64,000 bases of DNA from Amycolatopsis sp. GM8 (lineage in GTDB: Bacteria > Actinomycetota > Actinomycetes > Mycobacteriales > Pseudonocardiaceae), in NCBI RefSeq assembly GCF_021653975.1, contig NZ_JAJKFK010000004.1:1-64000 (forward strand), written 5' to 3'. How positions within the stretch are numbered: position 1 is the stretch's first letter; each line of letters starts with the position of its first letter. The notes below the pieces were generated by a model. That model ran no database searches. It was given only the letters and a program-made list of their open reading frames with translations, and was not told where the DNA came from. The translations under genes were made by a program, and so were the position numbers. Below, in pieces: positions 25,459-33,887 of the stretch.

Positions 25459-25926
25459 CTAGGAAAGATGCCGCTGCAGGGCATCGGAGACGACGTCAGG
25501 AATGGCGGTCGGCCGGCGTGTGACGGCATCGACGTACACGTGCACGAACCTGCCGAGCGCGCGCGGGCCGGATTCGATTTCGCCGGTCTCGTCCTGCACG
25601 AAAGCGGCGACCTGGTAGACGACGCTGCTGTTTCCCCGGTGGGCGAGGCGGATGCCGATGTGCACCTGGTCGGGAAAACTGATCTGGGCGAGGAATCGGC
25701 ACGAGCTTTCGACGACGACTCCGATCGCGGGCAGCAGACGCGTGTCCGTACCCGTCGCTTTGATCAGCCAGCCGTTGACCGCCGAATCGAAAAGGCTGTA
25801 ATAGACGACGTTGTTGAGATGCCCGTACACGTCGTTGTCGGCCCAGCGGGTCGGAGTGGGGTACAGAATAGGGAAAGCATCCCGGGTCGGAATGTCGTCC
25901 GGGCGCGGGTCCCGCACCGAGGTCAT
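25459..25926 (-). CDS. Hotdog-fold acyl-CoA thioesterase (4HBT/YbgC-like)
   Basis: A 155-residue hotdog protein. The active-site block RWADNDVYGHLNNVVYYSLFD (about 27-47) gives the conserved Asp and the GHLNN turn of 4-hydroxybenzoyl-CoA-type thioesterases. It releases CoA from an acyl or aroyl thioester. ATG 25926 overlaps the stop of the alcohol dehydrogenase gene (ATGA), so the two are one transcript. Its presence next to a CoA-transferase suggests control of the CoA pool or release of a product acid. Confidence 0.88.
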   Translation of the reverse strand: MTSVRDPRPDDIPTRDAFPILYPTPTRWADNDVYGHLNNVVYYSLFDSAVNGWLIKATGTDTRLLPAIGVVVESSCRFLAQISFPDQVHIGIRLAHRGNSSVVYQVAAFVQDETGEIESGPRALGRFVHVYVDAVTRRPTAIPDVVSDALQRHLS

Positions 25927-27059
25927 CGACCGCTCCACTCGGGCTTCAGTGTTTGACGCAATGCCGTGCCATCGGCGAGGGCCTCGAACGCCTCGTTGAT
26001 CATCGACAGGGGAAGTTCGGCGCTCTTGAGACGATCGACCGGTAACCGGCCGGCGCGCCAGAGCGAGATCATGGCCGGAATGTCGCGCTGTGGCTGGGCC
26101 GAACCCATGTACGAGCCGAGGATGCGCCGGTTGGTGGCCACGATGCTCAACGCCGGCATCGTGAACGTCGCGTCCGGGTGTGGAAGGCCGACCGCCACGG
26201 TCGCGCCGCCGCGTCCGGTCGCCGCGTAGGCCGCTTCGAGGACCTTGGCCGATCCCGCCACCTCGAATGCCCAGTCGACACCGCCATCGGCGTACCGGGC
26301 AAGGTACGCGGCGGCGTCCTCGGGAGCGCAGGCGTGCGTGGCGCCCAGTTCGAGCGCGAGGGTCTGCTTCGCGGGAATCGGGTCGATGGCGATGAGGGGG
26401 TTGGCGCCCGCCGCGGCGGCCGACATGACCGCGGCCTGCCCCACGCCGCCGAGTCCGAAGACGGCGACGGAGTCGCCGGGGCCCACCGACGCCGTGTGTG
26501 TCACCGCGCCGAACCCGGTGAGCATCGCGCAACCGAAGAGCGCCGCGATGTCGTCGGGTACGTCGTTGCCGACGACCACCGCCGAGTTGCGGTCGACGAC
26601 GGCGTGCGACGCGAACGCCGAGACGCCCAGGTGGTGCCGGATGGACGACTCGTCCGGCGCGCGGAGCCTCGAGCCGCCCCGCAACAGTGTGCCTTCACCA
26701 TTCGCCGCGGCCGCTGCCGTGCACAGCGCTGGACTGCCCGCGTTGCAAAACTGGCAGACGCCGCATGAGGGCACGTAGACGAGAACGACTTTGTCACCGA
26801 CTTTCACGTCGTGCACACCGGTCCCGATGTCCACGACCGTGCCGGCGGCTTCGTGTCCCAGCAACATGGGCAGCGGCCGGGGGCGGTTGCCGTCGATCAC
26901 CGACAGATCGGAGTGGCACACCCCCGCGGCGCCGATGCGGACGAGCAGCTCACCGGGCTGGGGAGGATCGAGCGACACGCTTTCCAGGGACAGCGGACGG
27001 CTGGCAGTGTAGGGACGGGTCGCGGGTGCCTCGCGGAGGACGGCGCCGATCGCTTCCAA
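25923..27059 (-). CDS. Zinc-dependent alcohol dehydrogenase (MDR family)
   Basis: A 378-residue medium-chain dehydrogenase, NAD(P)-dependent. The catalytic zinc ligands lie in GVCHSDLS and GHEAAG (about 42 and 67), the structural zinc cysteines in CGVCQFCNAGSPALC (about 97-111), and the nucleotide motif is FGLGGVGQAA (about 203). It resembles class III-like and aryl-alcohol dehydrogenases. The start is TTG 27059 with AGGAGAG upstream; the open frame continues further upstream without a plausible start. It is followed by the coupled thioesterase gene. It could oxidise the P450 product. Confidence 0.88.
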   Translation of the reverse strand: MEAIGAVLREAPATRPYTASRPLSLESVSLDPPQPGELLVRIGAAGVCHSDLSVIDGNRPRPLPMLLGHEAAGTVVDIGTGVHDVKVGDKVVLVYVPSCGVCQFCNAGSPALCTAAAAANGEGTLLRGGSRLRAPDESSIRHHLGVSAFASHAVVDRNSAVVVGNDVPDDIAALFGCAMLTGFGAVTHTASVGPGDSVAVFGLGGVGQAAVMSAAAAGANPLIAIDPIPAKQTLALELGATHACAPEDAAAYLARYADGGVDWAFEVAGSAKVLEAAYAATGRGGATVAVGLPHPDATFTMPALSIVATNRRILGSYMGSAQPQRDIPAMISLWRAGRLPVDRLKSAELPLSMINEAFEALADGTALRQTLKPEWSGR

Positions 27060-27115
27060 GTGACTCTCCTCGGCCGACGGATACTGCCTGGGTCGCGCAC
27101 GAGCGGCGCAACTTT

Positions 27116-27136
27116 GCATACATGATTGTACGCATA
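27116..27136 (-). promoter_or_regulatory. Promoter (-10 TACAAT) with GTATAC-type operator, before the alcohol dehydrogenase
   Basis: On the minus strand, TGCGTACAATCATGTATGC includes a -10-like TACAAT (27130-27125), about 65 bases before the start. It aligns with the site before the Mo-hydroxylase operon over 18 bases, differing only by transitions. It also shares TGTATGCA with the P450 promoter region. Confidence 0.6.
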
Positions 27137-28063
27137 TCAGGTCAGCCCGGCACGGACCGCGTTGCCCCCGAGGATCGCCCGCCGCTCGTTCTCCCGCAGC
27201 GTACTGGTGCGGATGTCGTCGACCGCCCTGGCCAGCCGTCCGCGTTGCGGATAGTCCGAGCCGAGCATGATCTTCTCGGCCGTCACGGTTTCGACCGCAC
27301 ACCTGAGCGCGGGCGGGTGGAACGAGCAGGTGTCGAGCAGGCAGCGCTCCCGCAGGTAGTACGCGCAGTCTTCGCGTGCTTGCCCGGTCCCGCTGAGATC
27401 GATCAGCCGCTGTGCGACATAAGGCAGGACACCACCGAGATGCGGTACGACGAGAGTCAGGTCCGGCACTCGGTCGAGCAGGCCCGACAGCATCATCCGG
27501 GCGACGACGGCCGATGACTCCAGCATCATCGCCAGGCTGCCGCCGAGGGTGAACCCGTCGAAGATCGCGTGGTGGGCGAGGTCGCCGAACTGTGGATGCA
27601 CCTGCAGCGGCAGGCCGTAGGAGGCGATCGCCTGATGCACCGGTTCCGCCGCATCGAGGGCCGGGCCGGTCGTGTTGGCGAAGGCCACCACGCCGCGGAC
27701 AAGTGGGTGGTCGCGCACGCGTTCGAGTTCGGTGACGCACGCTTGCGGATCCGGGTCCCCGAACGGGAGACAGACCATCGCCCGGAACCGATCAGGGCGG
27801 CGATCGGCGCCGGCCAGCAGCTCGTCATTGGCGCGACTGAGGAGTTCCCGGTAACGAGGCAGGTCGTCGCCAGGATCCAGGAGCGGTCCGGGCGGTGGCA
27901 TGGAAAGCACGGCGACGTCGACACCGGCACGGTCCAGCTCGCCGACGCGGTCGTCGAGCGTGGTGACCTCGCCGCCCAGGTAACCGTGGACTTCCGGGCG
28001 CTCCGCGACCGCCGCGGCGAGCATCGTGGGCGGCGCGTAGTGCTGGTGGGTGTCTACGATCAT
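27137..28063 (-). CDS. Amidohydrolase family 2 (ACMSD-like) metal hydrolase or decarboxylase
   Basis: A 308-residue TIM-barrel enzyme of the PF04909 group, which includes decarboxylases such as ACMSD and gamma-resorcylate decarboxylase and some lactone hydrolases. Metal ligands are visible: DTHQH near the N-terminus (residues 4-8), HPQFG (about 154), VPHLGG (about 210) and the Asp of LGSDYPQRG (about 269). It starts at ATG 28063 with GGAGG five bases upstream. Its product could be a decarboxylated or ring-opened acid. A TATGCATG sequence at the start resembles the other operator-like sites but may be chance. Confidence 0.85.
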   Translation of the reverse strand: MIVDTHQHYAPPTMLAAAVAERPEVHGYLGGEVTTLDDRVGELDRAGVDVAVLSMPPPGPLLDPGDDLPRYRELLSRANDELLAGADRRPDRFRAMVCLPFGDPDPQACVTELERVRDHPLVRGVVAFANTTGPALDAAEPVHQAIASYGLPLQVHPQFGDLAHHAIFDGFTLGGSLAMMLESSAVVARMMLSGLLDRVPDLTLVVPHLGGVLPYVAQRLIDLSGTGQAREDCAYYLRERCLLDTCSFHPPALRCAVETVTAEKIMLGSDYPQRGRLARAVDDIRTSTLRENERRAILGGNAVRAGLT

Positions 28064-28136
28064 GCATACCTCCGCGTCTCAGGTCGGAGTGTGCAGGACC
28101 GCGTCGCGCTGCGGTACGCCAAACCCCGAAGGTAGC

Positions 28137-28155
28137 CTATAGACGCGATCTATAG
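28137..28155. promoter_or_regulatory. LysR operator, autoregulatory (TAGA-N5-TCTA)
   Basis: CTATAGACGCGATCTATAG contains the perfect dyad TAGA-CGCGA-TCTA (28139-28151), which fits the LysR T-N11-A rule. It ends nine bases before the LysR start codon. Its reverse complement reads TATAGATCGCGTCTA and nearly equals the sites at 29097 and 50682. Confidence 0.75.
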
Positions 28156-28163
28156 GAGGATCG

Positions 28164-29102
28164 ATGACGGACCCGGGACCGCTGCGCAACCTCAATCTCA
28201 ACCTCATGTCCCATTTGGACGCGCTGCTGACCTTTCGCAGTGTCTCCAAGGCCGCGGACCATCTCGGGCTCAGCCAGCCCACGGTGTCTTCGGCGCTGCA
28301 GCGACTCCGGCGTCACTTCAAGGACGAACTCATCGTCCGGGACGGCCCGAGACCCGAGCTGACACCGTTGGCGGCCGAGTTGCTACCGCTGGCGACCGCG
28401 GCCCTGGGCGCCGCGGAACGGCTCTTCACGAGTACCACGATTTTCGACCCCCGGACTTCCACCCGCGAGTTCCGGCTTGTCGGTGGCGACTACTGGGTCG
28501 CCTCCGTGGGGGCCGCGTTCGCGGCGTCCGTCGCCGCCTCCGGCTCGCGCGTCCGGATCCGGTTCGGCAAACTCGGCTCCGGCCAGGCTGGCCGGATTCT
28601 CGACGTGCTGCGCACGGTGGACGGCATCCTGGCGCCGCATGGCGACTTCCGGGACCTGCCGCACGTGGACCTGTGCTCGGCGGAGTGGGTCTGCCTCGTC
28701 GACTCCGCCAATGCGCGGGTGGGTGACGAACTCACCCGCGCCGATCTCGCTTCGCTGCCGTGGGTCGCCGTCACCGGCGATTCCGGGCCGAACGCGCCGT
28801 TGTGGGAACCCCTTGCGCTGCGGCGGCTCCGGCAGGCCGGGATCGAGCCGAACATCGCGGTCGTCGTCGACTCCTATCTTGCCGTGCCGTGGTTCGTCGA
28901 AGGCACGGACCGGATCGCCATCGTCCACAAAGGAATGCTCGAGCGCTTCGGCGAGCGCAGGCGCCTGCGCGTTATGCGCTGCCCAGTCGACCTGGACCCG
29001 CTGCTGCTGGCGTTGTGGTGGCATCCCCAGTTCGGCGAAGACGGCGGCCATCGCTGGCTGCGTACCGAACTGCGCTCCGTCGCCGAGGGATTGCCGGTAT
29101 AG
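28164..29102 (+). CDS. LysR-family transcriptional regulator
   Basis: A 312-residue LysR regulator. The N-terminal winged helix-turn-helix includes SVSKAADHLGLSQPTVSSALQRLRRHF (about 24-50, given as two adjacent helices). It is followed by a two-lobe periplasmic-binding-type effector domain. It resembles the NodD/NahR/SyrM branch, whose effectors are often aromatic compounds. GGAGG precedes ATG 28164. Its last codons and TAG stop lie inside the operator of the downstream aldehyde dehydrogenase. It probably activates that gene and the distant Mo hydroxylase at 50752. Confidence 0.92.
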   Translation: MTDPGPLRNLNLNLMSHLDALLTFRSVSKAADHLGLSQPTVSSALQRLRRHFKDELIVRDGPRPELTPLAAELLPLATAALGAAERLFTSTTIFDPRTSTREFRLVGGDYWVASVGAAFAASVAASGSRVRIRFGKLGSGQAGRILDVLRTVDGILAPHGDFRDLPHVDLCSAEWVCLVDSANARVGDELTRADLASLPWVAVTGDSGPNAPLWEPLALRRLRQAGIEPNIAVVVDSYLAVPWFVEGTDRIAIVHKGMLERFGERRRLRVMRCPVDLDPLLLALWWHPQFGEDGGHRWLRTELRSVAEGLPV

Positions 29103-29167
29103 ATCGCGCCTAAGTGGACCATCGGCCGTTCGCCGTTCCGGTGCGGCACCGGCTGGGGACACGCTGG
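29097..29167 (+). promoter_or_regulatory. LysR operator plus conserved promoter block before the aldehyde dehydrogenase
   Basis: GTATAGATCGCGCCTAAG (29097-29114) carries TAGA-TCGCG-CCTA, one mismatch from the dyad before the LysR gene. The segment 29094-29167 aligns without net gaps to 50679-50752: 36 of the first 44 positions agree by my count, including ATCGGCCGTTCGC, and CACGCTGG falls exactly 66 bases from the start in both. Confidence 0.75.
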
Positions 29168-29189
29168 GGCCGACACCAAAGGAGGCGCC

Positions 29190-30680
29190 ATGACCGCAAC
29201 CCCGACCCGGCAGCTGATCCGAGTGCGCTGGTCGTCGACCAACGACGAGGACGCTTTCGACGTCCAGAACCCGGCGACGGGCGAGACGATCGCCGTCGTC
29301 CAGGGCGCGGGCCCCGGCGAGGTCGACGCGGCGGTGCGGGCGGCGCACGCCGGCCACCTGAAGTGGAAGGAGCGCCCGCCGCTCGAACGCGGCCGCTACC
29401 TGCATCGCATCGCCCAGGTCGTGCGAGAGCACGCTGACGAAATCGCGGCACTGGAAACGAGCGACAACGGCAAGCCGACGACGCAGGCGCGCAGCTTCGA
29501 TCTCGAAGCCGCGTCCGGGCTCTTCGAGATGTATGCGGGCATGATGGCGGCGCATCCGAGCGCGGCCACCAACAATGGACCGCTGCTCGACATCACCACG
29601 CTCGAGCCGTACGGGGTGATCGGCGCCATCGTGCCGTTCAACTGGCCGCCGAACCACACCGCCGGCAAGATCGCGCCGGCGCTCGCGATGGGCAACGGCG
29701 TCGTCCTCAAACCGCCGGAGCAGGCGCCGCTGTCGGTGCTGCGCATGGTCGAACTCATCCAGGAGGTCCTGCCCGACGACGTCGTGCAGGTCGTTCCCGG
29801 CCGCGGACCGGTCGGCGCCGCGGTGGCGCGCCACCCGCTGGTCCGGAAGATCTCGTTCACCGGGTCGCCCGAGACGGCCACCGCCGTGCTGAAGACCGCC
29901 GCGGACAATCTGACCCCGGCGCTGCTCGAACTGGGCGGCAAGAACCCGTTCGTCGTGTTCGACGACGTCGATCTGGACGAGGTCGTGCCGTGGATGGTGG
30001 AGGCGGCTTTCTTCAACCAGGGGGAGGCCTGCACGGCGGCCTCCCGTCTGCTGGTGCACGCGAGCATCTACGACGAGGTGGCGCGGCGGCTGGGGGCGGC
30101 GGTCTCCCGCCTGCGTGTGGGTGACGGCGCGAGCCCGGACACCCACGTCGGGCCGATGGTCACCGAAGCCCAGCGGAAGCGGGTACTGAACTACCTCGAC
30201 ATCGGGGTGGCCGAAGGGGCCGTCATCGCGGCACAGGCCGGCCTGCCCGATGACCCGCGCCTGTCCGGCGGCTACTTCGTGCGCCCGACCCTGCTCACCG
30301 GGGTCACCCCGGACATGCGGGTGGCGCAGGAGGAGATCTTCGGGCCGGTCACGGCCATGATCCGGTTCGAAGACGAGGCCGAGGCGATCAGCATCGCCAA
30401 CGGCACCGCGTTCGGTCTGGTGGCGAGTGTCTTCAGTCGCGACAACGGGCGCGCGATGCGGGTCAGCAACGCCATGCGCTGCGGGATCGTGTACGTCAAC
30501 CACTACAACCGCAAGTCGGTCGGAGTTCCCTTCGGTGGCGTCGGCGCGAGTGGGTACGGCCGGGAACACGCCCTGGAGACCTTGGGGGAGTTCGGGTTCA
30601 GCAAGAGCCTGCGCATCCCGAACGGGCTCGGTGAAATCCCTTCCTGGCCGCCGTCGCACGAGGTCGTCGCTGAGTCCTGA
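29190..30680 (+). CDS. Aldehyde dehydrogenase (NAD(P)-dependent)
   Basis: A 496-residue ALDH-superfamily enzyme oxidising an aldehyde to an acid. Motifs are PFNWPPNHTAGKIAPAL (about 149-165), the cofactor region FTGSPETA, the general base in LELGGKNPF (Glu about 248), the nucleophile in FNQGEACTAASR (Cys about 282) and the EEIFGPV block. It resembles benzaldehyde or betaine-type ALDHs. AAAGGAGGCGCC precedes ATG 29190. Its promoter carries the LysR site, so inducer-dependent expression is expected. Confidence 0.92.
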   Translation: MTATPTRQLIRVRWSSTNDEDAFDVQNPATGETIAVVQGAGPGEVDAAVRAAHAGHLKWKERPPLERGRYLHRIAQVVREHADEIAALETSDNGKPTTQARSFDLEAASGLFEMYAGMMAAHPSAATNNGPLLDITTLEPYGVIGAIVPFNWPPNHTAGKIAPALAMGNGVVLKPPEQAPLSVLRMVELIQEVLPDDVVQVVPGRGPVGAAVARHPLVRKISFTGSPETATAVLKTAADNLTPALLELGGKNPFVVFDDVDLDEVVPWMVEAAFFNQGEACTAASRLLVHASIYDEVARRLGAAVSRLRVGDGASPDTHVGPMVTEAQRKRVLNYLDIGVAEGAVIAAQAGLPDDPRLSGGYFVRPTLLTGVTPDMRVAQEEIFGPVTAMIRFEDEAEAISIANGTAFGLVASVFSRDNGRAMRVSNAMRCGIVYVNHYNRKSVGVPFGGVGASGYGREHALETLGEFGFSKSLRIPNGLGEIPSWPPSHEVVAES

Positions 30681-30696
30681 TTGCCGTCCGGCCAGA

Positions 30697-30718
30697 ACGT
30701 ATACTAAGATGGATACAC
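30697..30718 (+). promoter_or_regulatory. Promoter -10 TATACT and GTATAC-type operator before the MmsA-like gene
   Basis: ACGTATACTAAGATGGATACAC holds two GTATAC-like half-sites and a -10-like TATACT (30700-30705), 33 bases before the GTG start. It is one of four sites with the same layout (with 3738, 25384 and 34832). Confidence 0.55.
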
Positions 30719-30737
30719 CCGACGCGAAGGAGCGGTT

Positions 30738-32231
30738 GTGCCGACCATCAAACATTGGATCGCAGGCGAGACCGTCGCCGGCGAATCCGACCGGCGGGCC
30801 CCGGTCTTCGACCCCGCCACCGGCCGGCAGCAGGCGGAGGTCCTGCTCGCGTCCACTGTGGACGTGGACGCCGCCGTCTCGGCCGCCACACAGGCCTTCG
30901 AATCGTGGTCGCAGACTTCGCTCAGCCGGCGGTCCCGGATCTTGTTCTCCTTCCGCGAATTGCTGGCGCAGAAAGCCGGTGAGTTGGCGGCGGTGATCAC
31001 GAGCGAGCACGGCAAGGTGCTCAGTGACGCGCTCGGTGAGGTGCAGCGCGGCCAGGAGGTCGTCGAGTTCGCCTGTGGGATCCCCGCATTGCTGAAGGGG
31101 GAGTACTCCGACCAGGTGTCGACGAACGTCGATGTGTTCTCCTATCGGGAACCGCTGGGTGTCGTCGCGGGCATCACGCCCTTCAACTTCCCGGCGATGG
31201 TGCCGATGTGGATGTTCCCGATCGCCATCGCCTGCGGGAACACCTTCATCCTCAAGCCGAGCGAGCGTGACCCGTCCGTATCGATGATGATCGCCGAGCT
31301 CTGGAAGCGGGCCGGGCTGCCGGACGGCGTCTTCAATGTCGTTCACGGCGACAAGGAAGCGGTCGACGCGATCCTCGATTCGCCGGGCATCGCCGCCGTC
31401 TCGTTCGTGGGGTCGACTCCCATCGCCAAGTACATTCACGAGCGGGCCTCCGCCACCGGAAAGCGCGTGCAGGCGCTCGGGGGCGCCAAGAACCACGCCG
31501 TCGTCCTGCCGGATGCCGATCCCGAGTTCGTCTCCGATCACCTGTCCGCCGCGGCGTTCGGTTCCGCGGGCGAGCGGTGCATGGCCATCTCCGCGGCGGT
31601 GACGGTGGGCAGTTCCGCGGACCGGGTACTCGACAGCCTGAGCCGGAAAGCGCGCGAAGTTCGTGTGGGTGCCGGCAGTGACACCGGCAGCGACATGGGA
31701 CCTGTCGTCACTCGCGCGGCCCAGCAACGGATCCTGGGTCTCATCGATCGCGGCGAGGAGCAGGGCGCCAAGGTCGTTGTGGACGGACGAGGCCTGAGCG
31801 TGGCCGGGTATCCCGAGGGTTTCTGGGTCGGCCCGACCGTTCTCGACGGTGTGACCACCGGAATGGACGTCTACCGCGAAGAGATCTTCGGGCCGGTGCT
31901 GTCCGTCGTCCGGGCCGAATCGCTGGACGAGGCCATCGCTCTCGTCAACAGCAATCCCTATGGCAACGGAACAGCCATCTTCACCTCGAACGGCGCGGCC
32001 GCGCGGCGCTTCCAGCGTGGCGTTCGCGTCGGCATGATCGGCGTCAACGTCCCCGTTCCGGTGCCCATGGCGTACTACTCCTTCGGCGGCTGGAAGGACT
32101 CCCTGTTCGGGGACAAGCACGTCCACGGCCCCGAGGGCGTGAGCTTCTACACGCGCGCCAAGGTCGTCACGGCACGGTGGGAGAGCACCGGCACCACGGA
32201 GGCGAGCTTCGCCTTCCCCACGAGCAGCTAA
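30738..32231 (+). CDS. mmsA: CoA-acylating (methylmalonate-)semialdehyde dehydrogenase-like protein
   Basis: A 497-residue member of the MmsA branch of aldehyde dehydrogenases, which convert a semialdehyde and CoA to an acyl-CoA, with loss of CO2 for methylmalonate semialdehyde. Branch marks are FNFPAMVPMWMFPIAIACGNTF (split here over about 149-170), the replacement of the general-base glutamate region by QALGGAKNHAVVLPDAD, and the nucleophile in FGSAGERCMAIS (Cys about 281). Start GTG 30738 follows AAGGAG. It begins a three-gene unit with the CMD protein and formaldehyde dehydrogenase. The true semialdehyde may differ from that of valine or inositol breakdown. Confidence 0.88.
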   Translation: MPTIKHWIAGETVAGESDRRAPVFDPATGRQQAEVLLASTVDVDAAVSAATQAFESWSQTSLSRRSRILFSFRELLAQKAGELAAVITSEHGKVLSDALGEVQRGQEVVEFACGIPALLKGEYSDQVSTNVDVFSYREPLGVVAGITPFNFPAMVPMWMFPIAIACGNTFILKPSERDPSVSMMIAELWKRAGLPDGVFNVVHGDKEAVDAILDSPGIAAVSFVGSTPIAKYIHERASATGKRVQALGGAKNHAVVLPDADPEFVSDHLSAAAFGSAGERCMAISAAVTVGSSADRVLDSLSRKAREVRVGAGSDTGSDMGPVVTRAAQQRILGLIDRGEEQGAKVVVDGRGLSVAGYPEGFWVGPTVLDGVTTGMDVYREEIFGPVLSVVRAESLDEAIALVNSNPYGNGTAIFTSNGAAARRFQRGVRVGMIGVNVPVPVPMAYYSFGGWKDSLFGDKHVHGPEGVSFYTRAKVVTARWESTGTTEASFAFPTSS

Positions 32232-32253
32232 TCAACGAGAAAGTGCGGCGACT

Positions 32254-32634
32254 GTGGACGAACTGCTGAGACGGCGCACGAAGGAAACGGCGCACACGCT
32301 TTTCCACACCTTGCGGAATGGCGTCGGGTTCGAGACCTGGAAGCGTTTCGACAAGGACCTGGCGCGCGAGCTGAGCATGTTCTTCACCGGCAAGCTCTAC
32401 AGCCGGAACGTCATCTCGCAGAAGGAACGCGAGATGTGTGCGGTCGCCTCGCTCACGGTGCTCAATCGCCGGAACGAGTTGCGTGCGCATGTCCACGCGG
32501 CGCTGAACGTGGGCGCCACCCGGCAGGAGGTGGCCGAGGTGATCTTTCAGCAGGTGACCTATGGCGGGATGCCGGTGGTCGTGGAGGCGCTCGAAGTGCT
32601 GAAGGCCGTGCTGGACGAGTGCGGTGACTGGTAG
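32254..32634 (+). CDS. Carboxymuconolactone decarboxylase (CMD) family protein
   Basis: A 126-residue all-helical CMD-family protein. The core KEREMCAVASLTVLNR (about 57-72) and the H-x-N-x-G-type turn AHVHAALNVGATRQEVAEV (about 79-97), followed by YGGMPVVVEALE, match the gamma-carboxymuconolactone decarboxylase branch. It lacks the CxxC of AhpD peroxidases. It could decarboxylate or isomerise a ring-cleavage lactone. GTG 32254 is 22 bases after the MmsA-like gene, so it belongs to the same transcript. Confidence 0.85.
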   Translation: MDELLRRRTKETAHTLFHTLRNGVGFETWKRFDKDLARELSMFFTGKLYSRNVISQKEREMCAVASLTVLNRRNELRAHVHAALNVGATRQEVAEVIFQQVTYGGMPVVVEALEVLKAVLDECGDW

Positions 32635-32666
32635 GCCGTTGTCGGAGAGCGAATAGGAGTGCGCGC

Positions 32667-33887
32667 ATGACCAAGAACAGGGCAGTGGCCTACCAGGGTC
32701 CCGGAGTCGTGGAAGTGGTCGACACGGAGTTTCCGGCGTTCGAACTCAAGGACGGGCCCGGGGTCAATCCCGCCAATATCGGGCGCAAGGTCAACCACGG
32801 CGTCATTCTCAAGACGGTCGCCACCAACATCTGCGGCTCGGACCAGCACATGGTGCGCGGGCGCACGACCGCCCCGGTCGGCCTGGTGCTCGGGCACGAG
32901 ATCACCGGCGAGGTGGTCGAGGTCGGTCCCGATGTCGAGTTCCTCGCTGTGGGGGACATCGTGTCGGTCCCGTTCAACATCGCGTGCGGGCGCTGCCGCA
33001 ACTGCAAGGAGGGCAAGACCGGGATCTGCCTCAACGTCAACCCGGACCGGCCCGGCAGTGCCTACGGCTACGTCGACATGGGCGGCTGGGTCGGCGGCCA
33101 GGCGGAGTATGTTCTCGTGCCGTACGCGGATTGGAACGCCCCGAAGTTCCCCGACCGCGATCAGGCATTGGAGAAGATCCTCGATCTGACAATGCTTTCG
33201 GACATCTTCCCGACCGGCTTCCACGGCGCGGTGACTGCCGGTGTGGGTGTCGGGTCCACTGTGTACGTCGCGGGAGCCGGCCCGGTCGGTTTGGCCGCGG
33301 CCGCCTCCGCCCAGTTGCTCGGTGCCGCCGTGGTGATCGTCGGGGACCTCAACGAGGACCGGCTCGGGCAGGCCCGCAGCTTCGGTTGTGAGACCATCGA
33401 CGTCGGTGCCGGTTCTGTTCCCGATCAGCTCGAAGCGCTATTGGGAGTGCCTCATGTCGACGCGGGAATCGACGCGGTCGGTTTCGAAGCGCGGAGCCAG
33501 GGACACGGCGCCGGCGCCGTAGAGGCTCCCGCCACCGTCCTCAATGCACTGATGGCGGCCACCGCGGCCGGTGGCGCCATTGGCATCCCGGGTCTCTACG
33601 TCACCGACGATCCCGGTGCCGTCGACGAGGCGGCCAGGGCCGGCGCCCTCTCGCTCAGCCTCGGCACCGGCTGGGCGAAGTCACTGTCCTTCACCACCGG
33701 GCAATGCCCGGTCATGAAGTACAACCGGCAGCTCATGATGGCCATCCTGCACGACAAGGTGGAGATCGCGAAGGCGGTCAACGCCAAGCCGATCCCGCTG
33801 GAAGACGCGCCGCGCGGATACGCGGAGTTCGACGCCGGTGCCGCCACCAAGTACGTGCTCAATCCCAACGGGTATCTGCCGCTCTGA
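32667..33887 (+). CDS. fdhA: Glutathione-independent formaldehyde dehydrogenase / dismutase-type Zn enzyme
   Basis: A 406-residue zinc MDR enzyme closely matching FdhA of Pseudomonas putida, which oxidises formaldehyde with a tightly bound NAD. Diagnostic stretches are ELKDGPGVNPANIGRK (about 26-41), TNICGSDQHMVRGRT with the catalytic Cys, GHEITGEV, the structural Zn motif CGRCRNCKEGKTGIC (about 107-121) and VAGAGPVGLAAAASAQ. It ends the MmsA-CMD-FDH unit and overlaps the convergent XRE gene by 29 bases. It implies that formaldehyde, or a similar aldehyde, is released nearby, for example by P450 O-demethylation. Confidence 0.92.
   Translation: MTKNRAVAYQGPGVVEVVDTEFPAFELKDGPGVNPANIGRKVNHGVILKTVATNICGSDQHMVRGRTTAPVGLVLGHEITGEVVEVGPDVEFLAVGDIVSVPFNIACGRCRNCKEGKTGICLNVNPDRPGSAYGYVDMGGWVGGQAEYVLVPYADWNAPKFPDRDQALEKILDLTMLSDIFPTGFHGAVTAGVGVGSTVYVAGAGPVGLAAAASAQLLGAAVVIVGDLNEDRLGQARSFGCETIDVGAGSVPDQLEALLGVPHVDAGIDAVGFEARSQGHGAGAVEAPATVLNALMAATAAGGAIGIPGLYVTDDPGAVDEAARAGALSLSLGTGWAKSLSFTTGQCPVMKYNRQLMMAILHDKVEIAKAVNAKPIPLEDAPRGYAEFDAGAATKYVLNPNGYLPL

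Noticed and set aside
28383-32126. A 1247-codon open frame on the minus strand
   Set aside because: It runs antisense to the LysR, aldehyde dehydrogenase and MmsA-like genes, has no protein-family likeness, and is rich in Arg, His, Asp and Gly as expected for the mirror frame of GC-rich genes.
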